From Mesorhizobium sp. INR15 (GTDB lineage: Bacteria > Pseudomonadota > Alphaproteobacteria > Rhizobiales > Rhizobiaceae): a DNA stretch of 64,000 nucleotides. Below, one piece after another: positions 47,730 through 56,639 of this stretch. Below the pieces are notes generated by a model that made no database searches, was not told where the DNA came from, and was given only the letters and a program-made list of their open reading frames with translations. The stretch covers positions 241,509-305,508 of the forward strand of contig NZ_CP045497.1 of assembly GCF_015500075.1 (NCBI RefSeq). Reading direction: 5' to 3'. Position numbers and translations under genes: made by a program. Each line of letters opens with the position of its first letter. Position 1 is the first letter of the stretch.

Positions 47730-47975
47730 GGCGTGTCTCCGTCGGTTGTGGCCGCGCCCTTCGCGGCCTGACAGCGAAACCCGGCCGCGCCCCAGGCGCG
47801 GCCGCACCGAAGGCCGGAGCGAAGCGGAGGACGGCGCAGCCGTTGCGGCCGTGAACGGGGGGTGGCAGGGATCGCCTCTCGGGCAGGCCGCGGGCGCGGC
47901 TTCTCCGGCAGACCGCCGCCATGCCGGCAGGCCTTCCGGTGACGCCGCCCCTGCCCGCCTGCCGGCCCGGCCCGT

Positions 47976-49025
47976 TCAGCCGGACGGAGGCAAGAGACGG
48001 GCATCCTCCGGGGCAAGCTGATCGCTGAGCCATGCCGCGAGATGGGTCGGGCCGAGATGGCGTAGATCGTCGTTGAAATCGCCGAGTTGCGGGCGCAATG
48101 CCAGAGCGAGGATCCCAGCCTCGCCTGCTCGCTGGCTGAGACGCTCGATGCCATGCCGGCCGGCCGCGTCCCCATCGGCCGCAATGTAAAGGCGGCGACA
48201 GCCAAACGGGAAGATCAGGCCGGCAAGGTGATTGGCGGAGGTGGCGGCGGCCACCGGCAGCGTCGGCATTACCGTCCGGAGCGAGGCCATCGTCTCAAAA
48301 CCCTCGCCGGCGGCCATGACCGGAACAGGCGCACCGGACGGGAGGCCAAGCCAGACACCGTTGCCAAGAAGATTCCCGAGAGAGCGGCGCGGGTCGGCGA
48401 TAGGCGCCTTGCCGTTGCCGCCTGCATCGAGCCAGGTACGCTGCAGGCCGGTGATACGCCCGTCAAGGCTGGTGACAGCGGCGATGAGCGCGGGCAGGGT
48501 CTGCGTCTCGCCAGTCACGAGATCCCGGTAATAGCAGCCGGGATGGAAGCGCAGGGCGCGCTCACTTATGGAAAGCACGATGCCGCGACCGACAAGATAG
48601 CGCTCGGCGAGCGTGCCGGCGATCGGCTGAGATATTGCGAACAAGCGACGCGCGGCCTCGGGAGAGCCGCGTGCCGCGTCGGGTTTGCGCTGCGCCCCAG
48701 GGGGAAGGGGCGGTGGCAGCGGCATGGATAGGAAGCGACGTGCTTCATCCGCGACCTCGCGGAAGTCGACCAGACCACAGCTCTGCTCGATGACGTCGAG
48801 TAGGTCGCCATGTTGCCCGTTCGCTTCATCGACCCACTTCCCGGCTGCCTTGCCGCCAACGGCCTCGAGCCGCACATGCATGGAGCGGCCGCGCGTGTTG
48901 CGGACATCGCCGACGATCCAGTAATTGCCGGAGTGATGGCCGTTGGAGAGATATTCGCGGCACACCGCCTCGGCGTGTTCGCCTAGGCGGCGCGCCAGTT
49001 CGGATGCCGAATTTTTGCTGGCCAT
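47976..49025 (-). CDS. Toprim-domain plasmid primase-like protein (DUF7146-type)
   Basis: 349 residues from MASKNSASELARRLGEH (GGGAGG 5 bp upstream; a Met three bases earlier is nearly equivalent). The N-terminal domain has YWIVGDVRNTRGRSMHVRLE and GKWVDEANGQHGDLLDVIEQ; the Toprim domain at about 225-330 has Glu in VMAAGEGFETMASL and the DxD pair in LYIAADGDAAGRHG. Such proteins synthesise primers for lagging-strand or complementary-strand synthesis, which fits the conversion of incoming single-stranded plasmid DNA. Starts 12 bp after the methylase gene. Confidence 0.85.
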   Translation of the reverse strand: MASKNSASELARRLGEHAEAVCREYLSNGHHSGNYWIVGDVRNTRGRSMHVRLEAVGGKAAGKWVDEANGQHGDLLDVIEQSCGLVDFREVADEARRFLSMPLPPPLPPGAQRKPDAARGSPEAARRLFAISQPIAGTLAERYLVGRGIVLSISERALRFHPGCYYRDLVTGETQTLPALIAAVTSLDGRITGLQRTWLDAGGNGKAPIADPRRSLGNLLGNGVWLGLPSGAPVPVMAAGEGFETMASLRTVMPTLPVAAATSANHLAGLIFPFGCRRLYIAADGDAAGRHGIERLSQRAGEAGILALALRPQLGDFNDDLRHLGPTHLAAWLSDQLAPEDARLLPPSG

Positions 49026-49036
49026 CATCGCCTCCC

Positions 49037-50041
49037 TTAAACTGAGGCCGCGCGGTCGACGTCGGGCGCCCTTCCCGGCGACGCGACGAAACGCGACGGA
49101 TCGGCGCTTGGCACCTTGTCGATCACCGTCAGGCTGGTCTCGGCGATTGTGCCGTGGCGTGCGTAGACACGGCCGTCGATCGCAGCGGTCAAGATGACGG
49201 TGCCCTGCTGCTGCAACCGTTCGAAGGCTGGCCGCCATTTGGGGTTCTCGGGAGACAGGCCGGTGCCCGTGATCGCGACCAAACGGCCGCCCGAGCGTAG
49301 GCGTGCGAATGCTGAGGAAAGATGCCGCCATGCGGCATCGGCGACATGGCCGTCAACATAGGCACCGACCGAAAAAGGTGGATTCATCAGCACGACGGAC
49401 GGCTCCATGGCGGCATCGAGATGGTCGTCGATATGGGCGGCGTCGTGCCGCGAAAGGGGAACACGTGGAAACAGCAAGCCGAGCAGATCGGCACGTGTTG
49501 CGGCGAGCTCGTTGAGCGCCAGCGAGGCCCGCGCGGTCTCGGCATGGACGGCGAGCAGGCCGGTGCCGGCCGAGGGTTCTAGGACGAGGTCTGAAGACGC
49601 CATTGCCGCGGCTTGCGCCGTGACGAAGGCGAGCGGCAGCGGCGTGGAGAGCTGCTGCATGGCCTGGCTCTCGCCTGACCGTCGCGTATGGGTGGGAAGA
49701 AGTTCGGCGATCCGCTTCATCATCGCCAACGTCGCCTGCGGCGTGGTCGATCGCGACAGGATCGCCGGTCCGAAGCGGCGGAGAAACAGCACCTGGGCGG
49801 CTTCGAGCGCCTCATAGGCGTCCTTCCAGACCCAGAAGCCTTGCGCATCGGTGCCACCGAAGCTTTCGGACATGAAAACGTGTAGCGTGCTGGTGCTGAT
49901 CGGCTTGCCTTGCTCGAGGAAGGGCAGCAGCCGCGTGGCCGCCTGGCGGATCGCGTGCGCGGTGCCAATGGCGGCGGGTGCCGGCGCGGTAAGGTGAGTG
50001 GCCGTCCGGGTGGCGGCCGGTGTGGTCGTAACGATGTTCAT
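49037..50041 (-). CDS. Shortened methylase-like protein (N-terminal part of a strawberry-notch-type methylase/helicase)
   Basis: 334 residues from MNIVTTTPAATRTATHLTAP (AAGGA upstream). SAM-binding DLVLEPSAGTGLLAVHAETA (about residue 165) and the N-methyltransferase motif VVLMNPPFSVG (about 225) are intact, and ARLRSGGRLVAITGTGLSPE follows. In the rhizobial plasmid family I know, this domain continues for about 1000 residues into an SNF2-like helicase; here it stops after FVASPGRAPDVDRAASV, 12 bp before the primase gene. It may be a deletion product that still encodes a functional methylase. Confidence 0.7.
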   Translation of the reverse strand: MNIVTTTPAATRTATHLTAPAPAAIGTAHAIRQAATRLLPFLEQGKPISTSTLHVFMSESFGGTDAQGFWVWKDAYEALEAAQVLFLRRFGPAILSRSTTPQATLAMMKRIAELLPTHTRRSGESQAMQQLSTPLPLAFVTAQAAAMASSDLVLEPSAGTGLLAVHAETARASLALNELAATRADLLGLLFPRVPLSRHDAAHIDDHLDAAMEPSVVLMNPPFSVGAYVDGHVADAAWRHLSSAFARLRSGGRLVAITGTGLSPENPKWRPAFERLQQQGTVILTAAIDGRVYARHGTIAETSLTVIDKVPSADPSRFVASPGRAPDVDRAASV

Positions 50042-50228
50042 GGAGATGTCCTTCGCGAGAGGGGGGAGCGGCCCGCACGCCGACACTCTCTCCGCGCCAG
50101 CCGGGCCACACTCCTCCCGGCTCCCCTCTGCCTCTGGGCCGATGCATCAAACGGGTTGCGCTCCGCGCAAAGCCATGACTTGAATGCGCGGACAGGGGAT
50201 GCGGCGGCGACCTGGAGCTGCGGAGGGA

Positions 50229-51422
50229 ATGCGACGGTTCAGAATCGGCAGTGAGGTCTACGACGAGGGAGCGCCTGACCTGCAGGCGGTGCTGGCGAAC
50301 GCCTATGCCCGCACCGAGCGTCCGCTATGCCTGTGCCGCGAGCCGGGCTGCCCGATGTATGTCGCCCGCATCGGCGACCTCTACCTGATCAAGCGCATGC
50401 CGCTCAGCGGCGGCGGGCATGATCCGTCCTGCGATTCATATGAATCGCCCTACGAATTGTCCGGGCTGGGCGCCTTGATGGGCAGCGCGATCCAGGTCGA
50501 TCCGCAAAGCGGCATGGCGGCTTTGAAACTCGATTTCAGCCTGTCGAAGACGGGGAACCGGGCAGCGTCCGTGCCTGCTGGCCAAAACTCCACCAGTGTA
50601 ACCGGAGATCCAAGCCGGATGTCACTGCGTGGTCTCCTTCACTATCTCTGGCACGAGGCTGAATTGACGGTCTGGACATCCAGATGGGCCGGCAAGCGAC
50701 ATTGGTGGAATGTCCGCTGGCACCTTCTCGAGGCGGCCGGGCAAATGACGGTGAGGGGCGGACCGCTCGCTGACATCCTGTTCGTCCCCGAGCCTTTTCG
50801 GGCCGAGAACAGGCAAGCGATCGAGCAGCGTCGCAATGCGGTTCTTGCTACAGCACTTCCGCCGAAATCCGGTCCACGAAAGTTGCTGGTCCTGGTCGGT
50901 GAAGTGAAGGAGATCGTGCCTGCTCGATCTGGTCAGAAACTCGTCATCAGGCATTTGCCCGGTTTTCCCTTCATCATTGACGACGCATTGTATCGGCGTT
51001 TGCAGGCACGCTTCGAGAGAGAATTGTCGCTGTGGGAAGCGGATTCGACTTCACATCTCGTGGCGATCGCGACCTTCGGGCTGAACCCGGCCGGCCTTGC
51101 CATTGTCGAGGAGATCGCGTTGATGGTCGTGTCCGAGAACTGGGTTCCTTATGAGACGGTCCCGGAGAAGAGGCTCGTCGATGCGCTTGCCCGTCTTCGC
51201 GAGAACAGCGTGAAAGGATTGCGTTACGACCTGCAACCCGACCAGCCGATCGCCAACGCCTTGCTTCAGAACAGGAACGAGCCAATCGCGCTCTTCGTCG
51301 TTCCGGCCGGGGCGGACGAGACGTTCGAAGCGTCGCTCGGCGAGATGATCGGCGCGCGACCGGACATCGGCTCTTGGGTATGGCGGGTCGGCGATGGCGA
51401 TATGCCGCCGCTTCCGCCTTGA
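50229..51422 (+). CDS. DUF1173 family protein
   Basis: 397 residues from MRRFRIGSEVYDEGAPDLQA (GGAGGGA just upstream; an earlier in-frame ATG at 50184 is possible). Family features: N-terminal Cys/His motif PLCLCREPGCPMYVARIG and HDPSCDSYE, which could bind zinc; GLLHYLWHEAELTVW; KRHWWNVRWHLLEAA; PFIIDDALYRRLQARFE. The function is unknown and the family is nearly restricted to alphaproteobacterial plasmids. One of few plus-strand genes in this block. Confidence 0.8.
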   Translation: MRRFRIGSEVYDEGAPDLQAVLANAYARTERPLCLCREPGCPMYVARIGDLYLIKRMPLSGGGHDPSCDSYESPYELSGLGALMGSAIQVDPQSGMAALKLDFSLSKTGNRAASVPAGQNSTSVTGDPSRMSLRGLLHYLWHEAELTVWTSRWAGKRHWWNVRWHLLEAAGQMTVRGGPLADILFVPEPFRAENRQAIEQRRNAVLATALPPKSGPRKLLVLVGEVKEIVPARSGQKLVIRHLPGFPFIIDDALYRRLQARFERELSLWEADSTSHLVAIATFGLNPAGLAIVEEIALMVVSENWVPYETVPEKRLVDALARLRENSVKGLRYDLQPDQPIANALLQNRNEPIALFVVPAGADETFEASLGEMIGARPDIGSWVWRVGDGDMPPLPP

Positions 51423-51458
51423 GTGTCGTGCCGAATTTCCAGCGATGCTCACGATGCC

Positions 51459-52142
51459 TTAGGCGAGGCCCAGCTTCTTCTTGAGCTCGGCATTTTCCTT
51501 GCGCAGACGGTCGGCAAGCAGGCTCTTGAGGCGCTTGTTTTCTTCTTCGAGCGCGACAAGATCGCGAAGGTCGCCGCTGTCTGAAGACGGTGCGGCAGCC
51601 CTCTTCCAATAATAATAGGTCTGCTCGGATATGCCGGCCTGGCCGACCGCAATCTTGCTGGTCGCGCCGCCAGCGATCGATTTCTCGATCTGGGCAAGCT
51701 TCTGGGCGCGCTCCTTCTCGGAATATGTCTTGCGGGCGGTCTTCGCTGCCACGGGAGCTTCCGCGGCCTGGGGCACTGGTCTCGCCCCGTTCTTGCGTGC
51801 CGGCTTGGTGAGCTCTGCCTTCGCTTTCTTTGTTCGCGGAACTTTCTTCTTGGATTCAGGCACTTCCACTTTGGTTGGCGCCACCGTCGTCTGAACAGTT
51901 TGAGCGTCCTGAAAATCGGCCATGATATACTCCGCTTGTGGTTTGTCCCCTTCTTCAGCATCAAGGGGTCTTATACTGAAGTCAATCACCTGGGAATTTG
52001 GGAGCTGAGCAGCATAAGCCGGCTGCGTCATCTCCGTGGCAATCTTGGACAGGTCAAGATCGCCCCAGATCGAATGGCTTGGCTTTTGGGTGCCGCGCCT
52101 CTGTTTCACTTCCACGATGAATGGCCGGATCTGGCGCGTCAT
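51459..52142 (-). CDS. SyrB-like regulator
   Basis: 227 residues. The N-terminus RQIRPFIVEVKQRRGTQKPS is a conserved plasmid extension; a Lys/Pro-rich linker follows (about 85-140). The C-terminal part matches rhizobial SyrB: SEKERAQKLAQIEKSIAGGA, an HTH-like SKIAVGQAGISEQTYYYWKR, then a leucine-zipper coiled coil DLVALEEENKRLKSLLADRL and RKENAELKKKLGLA. SyrB was described as a repressor acting on symbiotic regulators in Sinorhizobium; the HTH and zipper resemble IS3-type OrfA. Target unknown here. Confidence 0.8.
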   Translation of the reverse strand: MTRQIRPFIVEVKQRRGTQKPSHSIWGDLDLSKIATEMTQPAYAAQLPNSQVIDFSIRPLDAEEGDKPQAEYIMADFQDAQTVQTTVAPTKVEVPESKKKVPRTKKAKAELTKPARKNGARPVPQAAEAPVAAKTARKTYSEKERAQKLAQIEKSIAGGATSKIAVGQAGISEQTYYYWKRAAAPSSDSGDLRDLVALEEENKRLKSLLADRLRKENAELKKKLGLA

Positions 52143-52457
52143 AGTCTGTTCCTTGATGTGAGCATGACTTGCAAGCCAAGTCGCTGTTCGTTAGCGAGTA
52201 TCCGACGCGAAAGCATCTTATCGCTCTCGCCGTGCTTTATCGGAGAAGCCCCGCAACGAGCAAGCGGTGTGTCATGAGGGCTTGGGGTACCGGCTCAATG
52301 AACTGGGGCAGCATGCTTGCTGAGAGGTGATGGAGTGATCTTCAGAGCTGCATCCATACACGCCATGCTCAGGCGTCTAGCCGGCGGCGTGCGATGACTG
52401 TGCACAATCCGGCTGGGAGCGATTGCAATCCAAATTTTCTTGGGAACTAATCTTCTC
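52143..52457. other. Intergenic stretch without recognised gene
   Basis: 315 bp between the divergent SyrB-like gene and the gene at 52458. No open frame with an RBS and no clear hairpin was seen. It probably contains both promoters. Confidence 0.4.
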
Positions 52458-52853
52458 ATGGCGGCGGATGAGCTGGACGCGCTTGTTTTCGGGATGGCGG
52501 TCGACAGCGTTCGGGCGCTTTCTGTTCCTTTCACGGAAAAAGTCGCAGAAATCGCCCACAGAAGCCACGGCGTACTGCTTTTCAATTTGCGCATCGATGG
52601 CGACATGGAACTTCAGCGCGTCGCCGCCATCCGGTATCCAAGCAATCAGACAGGCGTTCTGGTGCTGGATAAGCAAGGCTTGTTGACGAGCCATTGCATG
52701 GTCAATGGCACTTTCTCCAGCTTTATCGCTCCGTTGGAGGACTGGAACACGCTGCCGCTCACAACGCAGGCCAAGACGAGTATCGCCGGCCCGGCCAGCC
52801 TGTTCATCGGCGCTTTACGCAATGCCGGGTACCTCCCGGGTGGCAGGCACTGA
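52458..52853 (+). CDS. Hypothetical protein, function unknown
   Basis: 131 residues from MAADELDALVFGMAVDSVRA (an in-frame TTG at 52440 is possible). Alternating beta strands and helices: VAEIAHRSHGVLLFNLRIDG, TGVLVLDKQGLLTSHCMVNG, PASLFIGALRNAGYLPGG. It looks compact and soluble, perhaps roadblock- or ParE-sized, but no family was recognised. The RBS is weak. It is isolated on the plus strand. Confidence 0.45.
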   Translation: MAADELDALVFGMAVDSVRALSVPFTEKVAEIAHRSHGVLLFNLRIDGDMELQRVAAIRYPSNQTGVLVLDKQGLLTSHCMVNGTFSSFIAPLEDWNTLPLTTQAKTSIAGPASLFIGALRNAGYLPGGRH

Positions 52854-53022
52854 CCCGAAGTTTTTCTGAGGGCCGGATGCTTATATCCTCGGGGCAGTTG
52901 GCCATACGGTCTCGCATGGGCCGTACGCGGGTGCATCCATTGAGCGAAAGTCGGTCACCGTGATGGAGACGCTTCGCCGCCGAAGGGCGGTTCTTATAGA
53001 TGCCCATCGTCGTCTTCCTTCG

Positions 53023-53622
53023 TCAGCTCCGACGCAATCGGACTTTGGACAGGCACTCGTCGATCGCGAGATCCGATAGATCATCGAGCAGCCTGAAGGC
53101 AGCATCATGCCTTCCGGCGTTAACGAGAATCGTGCGTTTGCCGCGATGTTCGGCCCACCCGGTCTCGGGATCTGCGCTGCGGGCGGTCCCCCTGAGCTCG
53201 ACAGGGGTCATGTTCCAGATCGCCTCGAGCTTTTCCGCGCGGGTCATGCTGTCGCTCGCGCCGGTCTCGTGGGCGATGATAGCGGCGCGCATCTTGTCTG
53301 GCGACTGCCGATCCGTGAGATCGCAGAAGCCGTGAAACCAGCGCTCGCGGCCCCGGATTCGGATCGCGAAAAATACACTGGTGACGTTGCCGGCCTTGAA
53401 TTCCGACATGCCGAACAGGCCGGTCCTCTGGAACAGAGGCGGCAGCAGTCCGAGCATGAAATGGTACGAGGCGGCGTCGATCTGGAACCACTCACCTGAA
53501 TACGGCGTGCCGGAAAACGGATCGAGGTCGGGGTTGTCTTTGTGTTGGTTGAACAGTTGGAACATCTGCTCGCGCGTGGCAACGCCGTCGAGCACCTTCC
53601 TGAAGGGTGGATGTGCGGTCAT
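53023..53622 (-). CDS. DUF1419 family protein
   Basis: 199 residues from MTAHPPFRKVLDGVATREQM (CAGGAGAAC upstream). Segments QMFQLFNQHKDNPDLDPFSG, ASYHFMLGLLPPLFQRTGLF, FKAGNVTSVFFAIRIRGRER and HGFCDLTDRQSPDKMRAAII identify DUF1419, a plasmid-associated family of unknown function. The longer open frame upstream is not conserved. Part of the minus-strand block between ParB and the SyrB-like gene. Confidence 0.85.
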   Translation of the reverse strand: MTAHPPFRKVLDGVATREQMFQLFNQHKDNPDLDPFSGTPYSGEWFQIDAASYHFMLGLLPPLFQRTGLFGMSEFKAGNVTSVFFAIRIRGRERWFHGFCDLTDRQSPDKMRAAIIAHETGASDSMTRAEKLEAIWNMTPVELRGTARSADPETGWAEHRGKRTILVNAGRHDAAFRLLDDLSDLAIDECLSKVRLRRS

Positions 53623-53752
53623 GGTGTTCTCCTGAACGCAGCTCGGCCACGCGCGGCATCGCCGCGCCATGGCAACTGCTTGGTGTGTTGTGGCTGGCGA
53701 CGGGTCGAGCTGCGGCCGGCGCGTGCACCGGCGATGATGGGGTTTGCAGGGT

Positions 53753-54145
53753 TCAGGCGGCGCGTCGCTCGGAGGAACGCGAAGCGTCTCGACCAACCCC
53801 AGTGATGGCACGGACGGCGGCGGCGAGCGCCGGAATGTCGTCCAGCATGCAGAGTGCGACGAAGTGATTGGCTCCGCCGGTATAGTCCTTGAGGCCCTTG
53901 CAGGTGCGGATCAGGATGCCGTGGCCCGAGGAAAGCCCGAACTGGCTGACCTGGATATACGCCCGGTCATGGTGCAGGGTGACTTCGCCGGAAATGGCTA
54001 TGCCCGCCTTGTTTGAGCGCAGGTCAAAGTTGCCCGGCGGCAGCGCAAGCTCGGCCGCGAGCTTCTTCAGCCGTGAACGGGCTGTCGTGTGAAAACGTCT
54101 CTTCTGCTGCTCGTCGTAGGAGCAGCTTCGGTTCCAGTCTAACAT
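53753..54145 (-). CDS. Conserved plasmid hypothetical protein
   Basis: 130 residues from MLDWNRSCSYDEQQKRRFHT (GGAG 6 bp upstream; a Met four codons earlier is possible). LKKLAAELALPPGNFDLRSN, GIAISGEVTLHHDRAYIQVS and GHGILIRTCKGLKDYTGGAN suggest a small alpha/beta protein. No named domain recognised. It lies 130 bp upstream of DUF1419 and 65 bp after the giant ParB gene, in the same direction. Confidence 0.65.
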   Translation of the reverse strand: MLDWNRSCSYDEQQKRRFHTTARSRLKKLAAELALPPGNFDLRSNKAGIAISGEVTLHHDRAYIQVSQFGLSSGHGILIRTCKGLKDYTGGANHFVALCMLDDIPALAAAVRAITGVGRDASRSSERRAA

Positions 54146-54166
54146 GTCGATCTCCATGAAATGAAA

Positions 54167-54192
54167 CAGGCCCGGCGAAGGTGCCGGGCCTG
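54167..54192 (-). terminator. Hairpin downstream of the ParB-like gene
   Basis: CAGGCCCGGC, a 6-base loop, GCCGGGCCTG: perfect 10-bp arms 19 bp beyond the stop at 54211. No T-run on the minus strand. Candidate mRNA 3' stabiliser or single-strand structure. Confidence 0.45.
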
Positions 54193-54210
54193 GTGCGAGC
54201 GGGAGGCCGA

Positions 54211-56358
54211 CTATTCGGCGGCCTGGAGGTGGTCTGTCCCGTCGCCGTCGAGGGTCACCGGCTCATCGGCGGACGGATCCGCATCATCGGCGAGGAAGGC
54301 CGGCAGCTCGGCCGCATCGCCGTCGAGAGCCGCCTCGTCCGACATGTCGCCGGCGATGGCGCCGCCAACATCGGCAGCAGCGTCGTCGACCTTGAGGCGC
54401 AGCGGCTCGGGCAGCCAGTTCGATCCCTCGAGGAGGCGGGCGGCCTCACGGGCCATGATGTCCTTCTTCATGTGGTCGATCAGCTGCGCGGACTCTGCGC
54501 TGCGGGCTTCACGGACAGCCTGCAGGATCCGCGCCTTGGTGAGGCGCCCGAGGAACTCGACCGTGGGCGTCCAGCCTGCGTCGACCATGTCGAACTGGAG
54601 CGAGTTGGCCAGCACGTCGGCATGCTCGAGCGCCTTCGCTCGCCTATTCCAGGGTTCAATCACCGCATTGAGCGTTAGCGAAACGCAGTGCGCGAACAGC
54701 GCCTTGCGGCTTGCTTCGTCGAGGCCGAGAAGAAAGTCCCACAGGCCTTCCGCCTCATCGGGCAGATCGCGGTCCCAGGCTTCGTGCCGCTCGGCGATCT
54801 CCTTGGCCCAGGATGTCTCGGCAAGACCGTCGACCTGGCTGAAGCTGCCGCTCTTCAGGCTGATCTCCAGGCACGTGTCCGGCGCGAAGCGATAGAAGAC
54901 CTGCAGGGCGAAGGCATGGAGTGCGGCGACAAACGCGATGTCGACGTCGCCGGCGAGCGCATTGCGCAGCGCCAGCGTCCGCTGCGCGGTCAGGTCGAAG
55001 ACGAGCCGATCGGGCAGCGGCTTGATGCCGTCGTCCTCGCCGTCGTCGCCAGAGCTGTCACCCACCGGCTTGCCGTTGACGTAAACACCATCGCCATCGT
55101 CGTCACCATTGGATCGGGTTTCGCCCTCGGCGTCCCATTCCTCGCGCTCGTCGCCATCGCTGGTCTCGGTCCGCGGCTCATCCTCGGACCGCACGAAACC
55201 GGCCTCGACCTGGAGCTTGCCGTTCGCGGCAAGCGTCACGAACACACCGGCAATGGTCTTCTGGGCTGGGTCGTAGCTTTGAGGACGATCGTCGACCGCG
55301 TCGAGTTCGGCGCCCAGCTGGTCGAGCTTCGCCTCGATTGCCTCGTCGGCATCCTCGGCCGCGGCATAGTCTGCATCGAGTTTGTCGTACTCGGCCTTCA
55401 GCGCGTCGTGCCGTTCGATCTCCTCAGCGCTCAGCTCCTGTGCCTCGGCATAAATGCGGCGCATGCCGGAGGTGTGGCCATAGGGGAAACTGATCGCCGC
55501 CTCGACCCATTTCCAGCCTTCAGCGCGGATCGCCTCGGCATCCACCTTCAGCTTGTCGAAGACCAGTTGCTCGAGAAGTGCTGCATCCTGGAACCAGCCG
55601 CCGGAATCCTGCTCGAACAGGTCGCGCAGAATGACGCCGCCAGCGGCCTCATAGGCTTCGGCGCCGACATAGACGGCCCGGCGATCATCGGCCCGGACCG
55701 TGGTCTCCGTCAGCAGACGCCTGATGTAGTAGGGCTCCTGCGTGTGCGAGCCGGATATCCGCTCCCAGACCTGTTCCTGGCGCGGGTGATCGTCGGAGAT
55801 TGAAAACGCCATGATTTGCTCGAGCCGGATTTCGTCCTTCTCGTAGAGATCGAGCAGTTTTGGCGACACAGAGGCAAGCCGCAGGCGCTGCTTGACCGTC
55901 GCGGGCGACACGAAGAAGCGGGCACCGATCTCCTCCGGATCGAGGCCCTGGTCACCCAGGGTTTTGAACGCACGGAACTGATCCAGCGGATGCAGATCGG
56001 CGCGGCGCAGATTCTCGGCGAGCGAGTCTTCCTCTGCCGAGGTCTCCTGCACCCGGTTGACGATGCAGGGAATCGGTTCGTTTCTCGCCAGGCGCTTCTG
56101 CTTGATGAGAATGCCCAACGCAAGAAAACGACGGCCACCGGCGGGCACTTCGAATGTGCCGGTTTCCTCGCCATCGCCGTCGAGCACGGGACGGACGTTC
56201 AGGCTCTGGATCAGCTTGCGCCGGCCGATGTCTTCGGCAAGCTGCTCGACGGAAACGCCGTCCTTGATGCGCCTGACATTCTTCTGCGATAGCATCAGTC
56301 TGTCGTAGGGGATGTTCTCCGCGGCGTTCATTGCGATCTTCTGAATGGCCTTTGCCAT
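54211..56358 (-). CDS. Large ParB/Spo0J-domain protein
   Basis: 715 residues from MAKAIQKIAMNAAENIPYDR (GGAGAACC upstream). The N-terminal ParB nuclease/CTPase-like domain (about 18-115) has RKLIQSLNVRPVL, FEVPAGGRRFLALG and EEDSLAENLRRADLHPLDQF (the GGRR and ENLxRxDLHP boxes), followed by an HTH (FFVSPATVKQRLRLASVSPK). A long C-terminal region has coiled-coil (about 300-340) and acidic low-complexity parts (about 385-450). It is distinct from RepB and twice its size. Such ParB-like proteins are common in the leading regions of alphaproteobacterial plasmids; nuclease or anti-defence roles have been proposed for some relatives, but not shown here. Confidence 0.88.
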   Translation of the reverse strand: MAKAIQKIAMNAAENIPYDRLMLSQKNVRRIKDGVSVEQLAEDIGRRKLIQSLNVRPVLDGDGEETGTFEVPAGGRRFLALGILIKQKRLARNEPIPCIVNRVQETSAEEDSLAENLRRADLHPLDQFRAFKTLGDQGLDPEEIGARFFVSPATVKQRLRLASVSPKLLDLYEKDEIRLEQIMAFSISDDHPRQEQVWERISGSHTQEPYYIRRLLTETTVRADDRRAVYVGAEAYEAAGGVILRDLFEQDSGGWFQDAALLEQLVFDKLKVDAEAIRAEGWKWVEAAISFPYGHTSGMRRIYAEAQELSAEEIERHDALKAEYDKLDADYAAAEDADEAIEAKLDQLGAELDAVDDRPQSYDPAQKTIAGVFVTLAANGKLQVEAGFVRSEDEPRTETSDGDEREEWDAEGETRSNGDDDGDGVYVNGKPVGDSSGDDGEDDGIKPLPDRLVFDLTAQRTLALRNALAGDVDIAFVAALHAFALQVFYRFAPDTCLEISLKSGSFSQVDGLAETSWAKEIAERHEAWDRDLPDEAEGLWDFLLGLDEASRKALFAHCVSLTLNAVIEPWNRRAKALEHADVLANSLQFDMVDAGWTPTVEFLGRLTKARILQAVREARSAESAQLIDHMKKDIMAREAARLLEGSNWLPEPLRLKVDDAAADVGGAIAGDMSDEAALDGDAAELPAFLADDADPSADEPVTLDGDGTDHLQAAE

Positions 56359-56597
56359 GGTCAGGTTCTCCATGACGGGCGGCCCGGGGCCTCTCCCCGA
56401 ACCTCCAAGCCCGTCAGAACCCTCCCCTCCCCCCTCTGCCTCCAGGCCTCACGCCGACCCGGCCCCGGCTCGCGGATCTCGACGCGACCGAGCCGCGCGG
56501 CGGCCTTCAGCATGTTGGCGTCGCCGGGTTCTATCCACGAAAAAGCGCCGTCTCTTGCTTAGGAGGACCGCGCTGGAATTGATGGGACGGCCCGGAG

Positions 56598-56635
56598 GCG
56601 AGGCCGGCGGCGAGAGTTTTCGCCGCCGGCCTCGC
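56598..56635 (-). terminator. Perfect 16-bp hairpin downstream of DUF932 gene
   Basis: Arms of 16 bp (56598-56613 and 56620-56635, GCGAGGCCGGCGGCGA and its complement) with a 6-base loop GAGTTT, 4 bp beyond the DUF932 stop. It is the strongest perfect stem in the window. No T-run follows on the minus strand. Confidence 0.55.
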
Positions 56636-56639
56636 GGAA

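Noticed and set aside
46693..48033. 446-codon minus-strand frame overlapping the DUF2493 gene
   Set aside because: Arg/Pro-rich out-of-frame reading of the DUF2493 and upstream region; DUF2493 itself is in the other frame.
54688..55803. 371-codon plus-strand frame inside the ParB-like gene
   Set aside because: Antisense shadow; ParB motifs are unambiguous on the minus strand.
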